DNA of 64,000 nucleotides from Prosopocoilus inquinatus (lineage: Eukaryota; Arthropoda; Insecta; Coleoptera; Lucanidae), in the NCBI GenBank assembly GCA_036172665.1, contig JAYKNF010000013.1, positions 3,782,001 to 3,846,000 of the forward strand, given 5' to 3'. Positions 13,097 to 25,244 of the stretch are shown piece by piece. A program made the translations under genes and the position numbers. The notes under the pieces were generated by a model. The model was not told the origin of the DNA and made no database searches. It was given only the letters and a program-made list of their open reading frames with translations. The stretch's first letter is position 1. Each line of letters begins with the position of its first letter.

Positions 13097-16000
13097 AGCT
13101 GGAAATAGTTTTGAACGAAACAACACGTATTAGCGTTGTTCCTGTGATGTATCTAATCGATCCTTACTTATCTACTATGTTATTTGACGTTTCGATGGAC
13201 TCCAGTAACTATGATGTGAGATACGAAATTTCCGGACGCCGCAGAAGCTGGAAATAGTTTTAAACGAAACAACACGCATTAGCGTTGTTCCTGTGATGTA
13301 TCTAATCGATCCTTACTCATCTCTCATGTTATTTGGCGTTTCGATGGACTCCAGTAACTTTAATGTGAGTTACGAAGTTCTCGGACGCAGCTGAAGCTAG
13401 AAATAGTTTTAAAGGAAACAACACGCATTAGCGTTGTCCCTGTGATGTATCCAATCGATCCTTACTCATCTATCATGTTATTTGGCGTTTCGATAGACTC
13501 CAGTAACTTTGATGTGAGATACGAAGTTCTCGGACGCAGCTGAAGCTAGAAATAGTTTTAAAGGAAACAACACGCATTAGCGTTGTTCCTGTGATGTATC
13601 TAATCAATCCTTACTCATCTATCATGTTATTTGGCGTTTCGATGGACTCCAGTAACTTTGATGTGATATACAAAGTTTTTGGACGCAGCAGAAGCTGGAG
13701 GTAGTTTTGAACGAAACAACACGTATTAGCGTTGTTCCTGTGATGTATCTAATCGATCCTTACTTAGCTACTATGTTATTTGACGTTTCGATGGACTCCA
13801 GTAACTCTAATGTGAGATACGAAATTTTCGGACGCAACAGCAGCTGGAAATAGTTTTAAACGAAACAACACATATTAGCGTTATTCCTGTGATGTATCTA
13901 ATCGATCCTTACTCATCTATCGTGTTATTTGGCGTTTCGATGGACTCCAGTAACTCTGATGTGAGATACAAAATTCTCGGACGCAGCAGAAGCTGGAAAT
14001 AGTTTTGAACGAAACAACACGTATTAGCGTTGTTCCTGTGATGTATCTAAACGATCCTTATTTATCTAACATGTTATTTGACGTTTGGATGGACTCCAGT
14101 AAGTCTGATGTGAGATACAAAGTTTTTGGACGCAGCAGGAGCTGGAAATAGTTTTAAACGAAACAACACGTATTAGCGTTGTTCCTGTGCTGTATCTAAT
14201 CGATCCTTACTTATCTATCATGTTATTTGACGTTTCGATGGACTCCAGTAACTCTGATGTGAGATACGACGTTTTCGGACGCAGCAGAAGCTGGAAATAG
14301 TTTTAAACGAAACAACACGTATTAGCGTTGTTCCTGTGATGTATCTAATCGATCCTTTCTCATATATTATGTTGTTTGACGTTTGGATGGACACCAGTAA
14401 CTCTGATGTGAGATACGAAGTTCTCGGACGCAGCAGAAGCTGGAAATAGTTTTAAACGAAACAACACGCATTAGCGTTGTTCCTGCGATGTATCTAATCG
14501 ATCCTTACTCATCTATCATGTTATTTGGCGTTTCGATGGACTCCAGTAACTTTGATGTGAGATACGACGTTTTCGGACGCAGCAGAAGCTGGAAATAGTT
14601 TTAAACGAAACAACACGCATTAGCGATGTTCCTGTGATGTATCTAATCGATCCTTACTCATCTATCATGTTATTTTACGTTTGGATGGACTCCAGTAACT
14701 CTGATGTGAGATACGACGTTTTCGGACGCAGCAGAAGCTGGAAATAGTTTTGAACGAAACAACACGTATTAGCGTTGTTCCTGTGATGTATCTAAACGAT
14801 CCTTATTTATCTAACATGTTATTTGACGTTTGGATGGACTCCAGTAAGTCTGATGTGAGATACAAAGTTTTTGGACGCAGCAGGAGCTAGAAATAGTTTT
14901 AAACGAAACAACAAGTATTATCGTTGTTATTGTGATGTATCTAATCGATCCTTACTCATCTATCATGTTATTTGGCGTTTCGATGGACTCCAGTAACTTT
15001 GATGTGAGTTACGAAGTTCTCGGACGCAGCTGAAGCTAGAAATAGTTTTAAACGAAACAACACGCATTAGCGTTGTTCCTGTGATGTATCTAATCGATCC
15101 TTACTTAGCTACTATGTTATTTGACGTTTCGATGGACTCCAGTAACTCTAATGTGAGATACGAAATTTTCGGACGCAGCAGCAGCTGGAAATAGTTTTAA
15201 GCGAAACAACACATATTAGCGTTGTTCCTGTGGTGTACCAAATCGATCCTTACTCATCTATCATGCTATTTGACGTTTGGACGGACTCCAGTAACTCTGA
15301 TGTGAGATACGACGTTTTCGGACGCAGCAGAAGCTGGAAATAGTTTTAAACGAAATAACACGCATTAGCGATGTTCCTGTGATGTATCTAATCGATCCTT
15401 ACTCATCTATCATGTTATTTTACGTTTGGATGGACTCCAGTAACTCTGATGTGAGATACAAAGTTTTTGGACGCAGCAGAAGCTGGAAATAGTTTTGAAC
15501 GAAACAACACGTATTAGCGTTGTTCCTGTGATGTATCTAATCGATCCTTACTTAGCTACTATATTTGACGTTTCGATGGACTCCATTAACTCTGATGTGA
15601 GATACAAAGTTTTCGGACGCAGCAGAAGCTGGAAATAGTTTTGAACGAAACAACACGTATTAACGTTGTTCCTGTGATGTATCTAAGCGATCCTTACTTA
15701 TCTATTATGTTATTTGACGTTTCGATGGACTCCAGTAACTTTGATGTGAGATACGAAGTTCTCGGACGCAGCTGAAGCTAGAAATAGTTTTAAACGAAAC
15801 AACAAGTATTATCGTTGTTATTGTGATGTATCTAATCGATCCTTACTCATCTATCATGTTATTTGGCGTTTCGATGGACTCCAGTAACTTTGATGTGAGT
15901 TACGAAGTTCTCGGACGCAGCTGAAGCTAGAAATAGTTTTAAACGAAACAACACGCATTAGCGTTGTTCCTGTGATGTATCTAATCGATCCTTACTTATA

Positions 16001-17618
16001 TATCATGTTATTTGACGTTTGGATGGACTCCAGTAACCCTGATGTGAGATACGAAGTTCTCGGACGCAGCAGAAGCTGGAAATAGTTTTAAACGAAACAA
16101 CACGTATTAGCGTTGCCCTGTGATGTATCTAATCGATCCTTACTCATCTATCATGTTATTTGGCGTTTCGATGGACTCCAGTAACTTTGATGTGAGATAC
16201 GAAGTTCTCGGACGCAGCTGAAGCTAGAAATAGTTTTAAAGGAAACAACACGCATTAGCGTTGTTCCTGTGATGTATCTAATCGATCCTTACTTATATAT
16301 CATGTTATTTGACGTTTAGATGGACTCCAGTAACCCTGATGTGAGATACGAAGTTCTCGGACGCAGCAGAAGCTGGAAATAGTTTTAAACGAAACAACAC
16401 GTATTAGCGTTGCCCTGTGATGTATCTAATCGATCCTTACTCATCTAACATGTTATTTGGCGTTTCGATGGACTCCAGTAACTGTGATGTGAGATACGAA
16501 GTTCTCGGACGCAGCTGAAGCTAGAAATAGTTTTAAACGAAACAACACGCATTAGCGTTGTTCCTGTGATGTATCTAATCGATCCTTACTGATCTATCAT
16601 GTTATTTGACGTTTGGATGGACTCCAGTAACCCTGATGTGAGATACGAAGTTCTCGGACGCAGCAGAAGCTGGAAATAGTTTTAAACGAAACAACACGCA
16701 TTAGCGTTGATCCTGTGATGTATCTAATCGATCCTTACTCATCTATCATGTTATGTAGCGTTTCGATGGACTCCAGTAACTTTGATGTGAGATACGAAAT
16801 TTTCGGACGCAGCAGAAGCTGGAAATAGTTTTAAACGAAACAACACGTATTAGCGTTGTTCCTGTGATGTATCTAATCGATCCTTACTCATCTATCAAGT
16901 TATTTGACGTTTGGATGGACTCCAGTAACTCTGATGTGAGATAAAAAGTTTACGGACGCAGCAGAAGCTGGAAATAGTTTTGAACGAAACAACACGTATT
17001 AGCGTTGTTCCTGTGATGTATCTAATCGATCCTTACTTATCTACTATGTTATTTGACGTTTCGATGGACTCCAGTAACTATGATGTGAGATACGAAATTT
17101 TCGGACGCAGCGGAAGCTGGAAATAGTTTTAAATGAAACAACACGCATTAGCGTTGTTCCTGTGATGTATCTAAACGATCCTTACTTATCTAACATGTTA
17201 TTTGACGTTTGGATGGACTCCAGTAAGTCTGATGTGAGATACAAAGTTTTTGGACGCAGCAGGAGCTGGAAATAGTTTTAAACGAAACAACACGTATTAG
17301 CGTTGTTCCTGTGATGTATCTAATCGATCCTTACTCATCTATCATGTTATTTGGCGTTTCGATGGACTCCAGTAACTTTGATGTGAGTTACGAAGTTCTC
17401 GGACGCAGCTGAAGCTAGAAATAGTTTTAAACGAAACAACACGCATTAGCGTTGTTCCTGTGATGTATCTAATCGATCCTTACTTATATATCATGTTATT
17501 TGACGTTTGGATGGACTCCAGTAACCCTGATGTGAGATACGAAGTTCTCGGACGCAGCAGAAGCTGGAAATAGTTTTAAACGAAACAACACGTATTAGCG
17601 TTGCCCTGTGATGTATCT
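13097..17618. repeat. Long dispersed duplication, right copy (offset 10,118 bp)
   Basis: This is the partner of 2979-7500. It carries the same monomer series, including the AAAGGAAACAACACG pair, the GTCCCTGTGATGTATCCAATCG monomer and the TTGGACACCAG-type variants of the left copy. Private changes include ATCGTGTTATTTGG near 13920, CATATATTATG near 14361, CTCCATTAAC near 15584 and ACTGTGATG near 16483. It lies immediately downstream of the 4314 bp tandem pair, so a block of about 10 kb may have been duplicated before that pair formed or was trimmed. Confidence 0.8.
16668..17614. repeat. 10-monomer module, partial copy (A to part of G)
   Basis: This is the module start with GTTGATCCTG, followed by B-F and the beginning of the GTTGCCCTG monomer G. 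At about 17615 it changes to a CTAAGCGATCC monomer. It corresponds to 6550-7496 at the 10,118 bp offset. Confidence 0.8.
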
Positions 17619-17858
17619 AAGCGATCCTTACTTATCTATTATGTTATTTGACGTTTCGATGGACTCCAGTAACTTTGATGTGAGATACGAAGTTCTCGGA
17701 CGCAGCAGAAGCTGGAAATAGTTTTGAACGAAACAACACGTATTAACGTTGTTCCTGTGATGTATCTAAGCGATCCTTACTTATCTATTATGTTATTTGA
17801 CGTTTCGATGGACTCCAGTAACTTTGATGTGAGATACGAAGTTCTCGGACGCAGCTGA
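17562..17858. repeat. Local single-monomer reduplication
   Basis: Two consecutive monomers (17562-17709, 148 bp, and 17710-17858) share the same right part: CTAAGCGATCC, CTATTATG, CTTTGATG, GAAGTTCTCGG. The first has a GTTGCCCTG left part and the second a GTATTAACGTTG left part. The first is therefore a hybrid monomer joining a module-G left end to a different right end. It marks where the 10,118 bp-offset copy breaks off. Confidence 0.72.
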
Positions 17859-18602
17859 AGCTAGAAATAGTTTTAAACGAAACAACAAGTATTATCGTTG
17901 TTATTGTGATGTATCTAATCGATCCTTTTTCATCTATCATGTTATTTGGCGTTTCGATGGACTCCAGTAACTTTGATGTGAGTTACGAAGTTCTCGGACG
18001 CAGCTGAAGCTAGAAATAGTTTTAAACGAAACAACACGCATTAGCGTTGTTCCTGTGATGTATCTAATCGATCCTTACTTATATATCATGTTATTTGGCG
18101 TTTCGATGGACTCCAGTAACTTTGATGTGAGATACGAAGTTCTCGGACGCAGCTGAAGCTAGAAATAGTTTTAAAGGAAACAACACGCATTAGCGTTGTT
18201 CCTGTGATGTATCTAATCGATCCTTACTTATATATCATGTTATTTGACGTTTAGATGGACTCCAGTAACCCTGATGTGAGATACGAAGTTCTCGGACGCA
18301 GCAGAAGCTGGAAATAGTTTTAAACGAAACAACACGTATTAGCGTTGCCCTGTGATGTATCTAATCGATCCTTACTCATCTAACATGTTATTTGGCGTTT
18401 CGATGGACTCCAGTAACTTTGATGTGAGATACGAAGTTCTCGGACGCAGCTGAAGCTAGAAATAGTTTTAAACGAAACAACACGCATTAGCGTTGTTCCT
18501 GTGATGTATCTAATCGATCCTTACTGATCTATCATGTTATTTGACGTTTGGATGGACTCCAGTAACCCTGATGTGAGATACGAAGTTCTCGGACGCAGCA
18601 GA

Positions 18603-21600
18603 AGCTGGAAATAGTTTTAAACGAAACAACACGCATTAGCGTTGATCCTGTGATGTATCTAATCGATCCTTACTCATCTATCATGTTATGTAGCGTTTCG
18701 ATGGACTCCAGTAACTTTGATGTGAGATACGAAATTTTCGGACGCAGCAGAAGCTGGAAATAGTTTTAAACGAAACAACACGTATTAGCGTTGTTCCTGT
18801 GATGTATCTAATCGATCCTTACTTAGCTACTATGTTATTTGACGTTTCGATGGACTCCAGTAACTCTAATGTGAGATACGAAATTTTCGGACGCAGCAGC
18901 AGCTGGAAATAGTTTTGAACGAAACAACACGTATTAGCGTTGTTCCTGTGATGTATCTAATCGATCCTTACTCATCTATCAAGTTATTTGACGTTTGGAT
19001 GGACTCCAGTAACTCTGATGTGAGATAAAAAGTTTACGGACGCAGCAGAAGCTGGAAATAGTTTTGAACGAAACAACACGTATTAGCGTTGTTCCTGTGA
19101 TGTATCTAATCGATCCTTACTTATCTACTATGTTATTTGACGTTTCGATGGACTCCAGTAACTATGATGTGAGATACGAAATTTTCGGACGCAGCGGAAG
19201 CTGGAAATAGTTTTAAATGAAACAACACGCATTAGCGTTGTTCCTGTGATGTATCTAAACGATCCTTACTTATCTAACATGTTATTTGACGTTTGGATGG
19301 ACTCCAGTAACTTTGATGTGAGATACGAAGTTCTCGGACGCAGCTGAAGCTAGAAATAGTTTTAAACGAAACAACACGTATTAGCGTTGTTCCTGTGATG
19401 TATCTAATCGATCCTTACTTAGCTACTATGTTATTTGACGTTTCGATGGACTCCAGTAACTCTAATGTGAGATACGAAATTTTCGGACGCAGCAGCAGCT
19501 GGAAATAGTTTTAAACGAAACAACACATATTAGCGTTGTTCCTGTGGTGTATCTAATCGATCCCTACTCATCTATCATGTTATTTGACGTTTCGATGGAC
19601 TCCAGTAACTATGATGTGAGATACGAAATTTTCGGACGCAGCGGAAGCTGGAAATAGTTTTAAATGAAACAACACGCATTAGCGTTGTTCCTGTGATGTA
19701 TCTAATCGATCCTTACTCATCTATCATGTTACTTGGCGTTTCGATGGACTCCAGTAACTTTGATGTGAGATACGAAGTTCTCGGACGCAGCTGAAGCTAG
19801 AAATAGTTTCAAAGGAAACAACACGCATTAGCGTTGTTCCTGTGATGTATCTAATCGATCCTTACTCATCTATCATGTTATTTGGCGTTTCGATGGACTC
19901 CAGTAACTTTGATGTGAGATACGAAGTTCTCGGACGCAGCTGAAGCTAGAAATAGTTTTAAACGAAACAACACGCATTAGCGCTGTTCCTGTGATGTATC
20001 TAATCGATCCTTACTTATCTATCATGTTATTTGACGTTTGGATGGACTCCAGTAACCCTGATGTGAGATACGAAATTTTCGGACGCAGCGGAAGCTGGAA
20101 ATAGTTTTAAATGAAACAACACGCATTAGCGTTGTTCCTGTGATGTATCTAAACGATCCTTACTTATCTAACATGTTATTTGACGTTTGGATGGACTCCA
20201 GTAACTTTGATGTGAGATACGAAGTTCTCGGACGCAGCTGAAGCTAGAAATAGTTTTAAACGAAACAACACGTATTAGCGTTGTTCCTGTGATGTATCTA
20301 ATCGATCCTTACTTAGCTACTATGTTATTTGACGTTTCGATGGACTCCAGTAACTCTAATGTGAGATACGAAATTTTCGGACGCAGCAGCAGCTGGAAAT
20401 AGTTTTAAACGAAACAACACATATTAGCGTTGTTCCTGTGGTGTATCTAATCGATCCCTACTTATCTATCATGTTATTTGACGTTTGGACGGACTCCAGT
20501 AACTCTGATGTGAGATACAAAGTTCTCGGACGCAGCAGAAGCTGGAAATAGTTTTGAACGAAACAACACGTATTAGCGTTGTTCCTGTGATGTATCTAAT
20601 CGATCCTTACTCATCTATCATGTTATTTTACGTTTGGATGGACTCCAGTAACTCTGATGTGAGATACAAAGTTTTTGGACGCAGCAGGAGCTGGAAATAG
20701 TTTTAAACGAAACAACACGTATTAGCGTTGTTCCTGTGCTGTATCTAATCGATCCTTACTTATCTATCATGTTATTTGACGTTTGGATGGACTCCAGTAA
20801 CTCTGATGTGAGATACGATGTTCTCGGACGCAGCAGAAGCTGGAAATAGTTTTAAACGAAACAACACGCATTAGCGTTGTTCCTGTGATGTATCTAATCG
20901 ATCCTTACTCATCTATCATGTTACTTGGCGTTTCGATGGACTCCAGTAACTTTGATGTGAGATACGAAGTTCTCGGACGCAGCTGAAGCTGGAAATAGTT
21001 TTAAACGAAACAACACGCATTAGCGTTGTTCCTGTGATGTATCTAATCGATCCTTACTCATCTATCATGTTATTTGACGTTACGATGGACTCCAGTGACT
21101 TTGATGTGAGATACGAAGTTCTCGGACGCAGCTGAAGCTAGAAATAGTTTTAAACGAAACAACACGCATTAGCGTTGTTCCTGTGATGTATCTAATCGAT
21201 CCTTACTCATCTATCATGTTACTTGGCGTTTCGATGGACTCCAGTAACTTTGATGTGAGATACGAAGTTCTCGGACGCAGCTGAAGCTAGAAATAGGTTT
21301 AAACGAAACAACACGTATTAGCGTTGTTCCTGTGATGTATCTAATCGATCCTTACTCATCTATCAAGTTATTTGACGTTTCGATGGACTCCAGTAACTCT
21401 AATGTGAGATACGAAATTTTCGGACGCAGCAGCAGCTGGAAATAGTTTTAAACGAAACAACACATATTAGCGTTGTTCCTGTGGTGTACCTAATCGATCC
21501 TTACTCATCTATCATGCTATTTGACGTTTGTACGGACTCCAGTAACTCTGATGTGAGATACGACGTTTTCGGACGCAGCAGAAGCTGGAAATAGTTTTAA

Positions 21601-24600
21601 ACGAAATAACACGCATTAGCGATGTTCCTGTGATGTATCTAATCGATCCTTACTCATCTATCATGTTATTTTACGTTTGGATGGACTCCAGTAACTCTGA
21701 TGTGAGATACAAAGTTTTTGGACGCAGCAGAAGCTGGAAATAGTTTTGAACGAAACAACACGTATTAGCGTTGTTCCTGTGATGTATCTAATCGATCCTT
21801 ACTTAGCTACTATATTTGACGTTTCGATGGACTCCAGTAACTCTGATGTGAGATACAAAGTTTTCGGACGCAGCAGAAGCTGGAAATAGTTTTGAACGAA
21901 ACAACACGTATTAACGTTGTTCCTGTGATGTATCTAAGCGATCCTTACTTATCTACTATGTTATTTGACGTTTCGATGGACACCAGTAACTTTGATGTGA
22001 GATACGAAGTTCTCGGACGCAGCTGAAGCTAGAAATAGTTTTAAACGAAACAACAAGTATTATCGTTGTTATTGTGATGTATCTAATCGATCCTTACTCA
22101 TCTATCATGTTATTTGGCGTTTCGATGGACTCCAGTAACTTTGATGTGAGTTACGAAGTTCTCGGACGCAGCTGAAGCTAGAAATAGTTTTAAACGAAAC
22201 AACACGCATTAGCGTTGTTCCTGTGATGTATCTAATCGATCCTTACTTATATATCATGTTATTTGACGTTTGGATGGACTCCAGTAACCCTGATGTGAGA
22301 TACGAAGTTCTCGGACGCAGCAGAAGCTGGAAATAGTTTTAAACGAAACAACACGTATTAGCGTTGCCCTGTGATGTATCTAATCGATCCTTACTCATCT
22401 ATCATGTTATTTGGCGTTTCGATGGACTCCAGTAACTTTGATGTGAGATACGAAGTTCTCGGACGCAGCTGAAGCTAGAAATAGTTTTAAAGGAAACAAC
22501 ACGCATTAGCGTTGTTCCTGTGATGTATCTAATCGATCCTTACTTATATATCATGTTATTTGACGTTTGGATGGACTCCAGTAACCCTGATGTGAGATAC
22601 GAAGTTCTCGGACGCAGCAGAAGCTGGAAATAGTTTTAAACGAAACAACACGTATTAGCGTTGCCCTGTGATGTATCTAATCGATCCTTACTCATCTATC
22701 ATGTTATTTGGCGTTTCGATGGACTCCAGTAACTTTGATGTGAGATACGAAGTTCTCGGACGCAGCTGAAGCTAGAAATAGTTTTAAACGAAACAACACG
22801 CATTAGCGTTGTTCCTGTGATGTATCTAATCGATCCTTACTGATCTATCATGTTATTTGACGTTTGGATGGACTCCAGTAACCCTGATGTGAGATACGAA
22901 GTTCTCGGACGCAGCAGAAGCTGGAAATAGTTTTAAACTAAACAACACGCATTAGCGTTGTTCCTGTGATGTATCTAATAGATCCTTACTCATCTATCAT
23001 GTTATGTAGCGTTTCGATGGACTCCAGTAACTTTGATGTGAGATACGAAATTTTCGGACGCAGCAGAAGCTGGAAATAGTTTTAAACGAAACAACACGCA
23101 TTAGCGTTGTTCCTGTGATGTATCTAATCGATCCTTTCTCATCTATCATGTTACTTGGCGTTTCGATGGACTCCAGTAACTTTGATGTGAGATACGAAGT
23201 TCTCGGACGCAGCTGAAGCTAGAAATAGTTTTAAACGAAACAACACGTATTAGCGTTGTTCCTGTGATGTATCTAATCGATCCTTACTCATCTATCAAGT
23301 TATTTGACGTTTGGATGGACTCCAGTAACTCTGATGTGAGATAAAAAGTTTACGGACGCAGCAGAAGCTGGAAATAGTTTTGAACGAAACAACACGTATT
23401 AGCGTTGTTCCTGTGATGTATCTAATCGATCCTTACTTATCTACTATGTTATTTGACGTTTCGATGGACTCCAGTAACTATGATGTGAGATACGAAATTT
23501 TCGGACGCAGCGGAAGCTGGAAATAGTTTTAAATGAAACAACACGCATTAGCGTTGTTCCTGTGATGTATCGAATCGATCCTTACTCATCTATCATGTTA
23601 CTTGGCGTTTCGATGGACTCCAGTAACTTTGATGTGAGATACGAAGTTCTCGGACGCAACTGAAGCTAGAAATAGTTTCAAAGGAAACAACACGTATTAG
23701 CGTTGTTCCTGTGATGTATCTAATCGATCCTTACTCATCTATCATGTTATTTGGCGTTTCGATGGACTCCAGTAACTTTGATGTGAGATACTAAGTTCTC
23801 GGACGCAGCTGAAGCTAGAAATAGTTTTAAACGAAACAACACGCATTAGCGTTGTTCCTGTGATGTATCTAATCGATCCTTACTTATCTATCATGTTATT
23901 TGACGTTTGGATGGACTCCAGTAACCCTGATGTGAGATACGAAATTTTCGGACGCAGCGGAAGCTGGAAATAGTTTTAAATGAAACAACACGCATTAGCG
24001 TTGTTCCTGTGATGTATCTAAACGATCCTTACTTATCTAACATGTTATTTGACGTTTGGATGGACTCCAGTAACTTTGATGTGAGATACGAAGTTCTCGG
24101 ACGCAGCTGAAGCTAGAAATAGTTTTAAACGAAACAACACGTATTAGCGTTGTTCCTGTGATGTATCTAATCGATCCTTACTTAGCTACTATGTTATTTG
24201 ACGTTTCGATAGACTCCAGTAACTCTAATGTGAGATACGAAATTTTCGGACGCAGCAGCAGCTGGAAATAGTTTTAAACGAAACAACACATACTAGCGTT
24301 GTTCCTGTGGTGTATCTAATCGATCCCTACTCATCTATCATGTTATTTGACGTTTGGACGGACTCCAGTAACTTTGATGGGAGATACGAAGTTCTCGGAC
24401 GCAGCTGAAGCTAGAAATAGTTTTAAACGAAACAACACGCATTAGCGTTGTTCATGTGATGTATCTAATCGATCCTTACTCATCTATCATGTTATTTGGC
24501 GTTTCGATGGACTCCAGTAACTTTGATGTGAGATACGAAGTTCTCGGACGCAGATGAAGCTGGAAATAGTTTTAAATGAAACAACACGCATTAGCGTTGT

Positions 24601-25244
24601 TCCTGTGATGTTTCTAATCGATCCATACTCATCTATCATGTTACTTGACGTTTCGATGGACTCCAGTAACTTTGATGGGAGATACGAAGTTCTCGGACGC
24701 AGCTGAAGCTAGAAATAATTTTAAACGAAACAACACGCATTAGCGTTGTTCCTGTGATGTATCTAATCGATCGTTACTTATCTATCATGTTATTTGACGC
24801 TTGGGTGGACTCCAGTAAGTCTGATGTGAGATACAAAGTTTTGGGACGCAGCAGGAGCTGGAAATAGTTTTAAGCGAAACAACACGTATTAGCGTTGTTC
24901 CTGTGCTGCATCTAAACGATCCTTACTTATCTAACATGTTATTTGACGTTTGGATGGACTCCAGTAAGTCTGATGCGAGATACAAAGTTTTGGGACGCAG
25001 CAGGAGCTGGAAATAGTTTTAAGCGAAACAACACGTATTAGCGTTGTTCCTGTGCTGTATCTAATCGATCCTTACTTATATATCATGTTATTTGACGTTT
25101 GGATGGACTCCAGTAACCCTGATGTGGGATACGAAGTTCTCGGACGCAGCAGAAGCTGGAAATAGTTTTAATCGAAACAACACGCATTAGCGTTGTTCCT
25201 GTGATGTATCTAATCGATCCTTACTTATCTATCATGTTATTTGA
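18603..25244. repeat. Mosaic section without a dominant higher-order period
   Basis: It starts with the last GTTGATCCTG monomer in the window (18603-18751), but a TTAGCTACTATG monomer is placed between module positions A and B. After that, the same classes appear in short mixed runs. A stretch near 20110 matches one near 23979 at 3869 bp (26 monomers minus 5 bp), including TTTCAAAGG monomers. New variants appear toward the right end: GATGGGAGATAC, GTTCATGTGATG, GATCGTTAC and GACGCTTGGGTGG at 24370-24810. These recur at 43-48 kb and 55-58 kb. No other kind of sequence is present here. Confidence 0.72.
20356..21960. repeat. Block also found at 26013-27770
   Basis: Shared rare markers are GATCCCTACTTATC (20456 and 26113, offset 5657), GATACGATGTTCTC (20817 and 26623, offset 5806) and AATAGGTTTAAACG (21296 and 27102, offset 5806). 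The jump from 5657 to 5806 is exactly 149 bp, so the right copy holds one extra monomer between 20.74 and 20.82 kb equivalent. The GGTTTAAACG variant also creates a GTTTAAAC palindrome. Confidence 0.75.

Noticed and set aside
21296..21306. GGTTTAAACG palindrome as a special regulatory site
   Set aside because: It comes from a single T-to-G variant that was copied with its block (also near 27102, 30526, 38859, 41983 and 46597). It marks ancestry and shows no other sign of function.
18603..25244. Possible transposon inside the mosaic region
   Set aside because: The irregular order of monomer classes first suggested an insertion, but every 149 bp step still starts with AGCTGGAAATAG or AGCTAGAAATAG. 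No foreign sequence, terminal repeats or target-site duplications are present.
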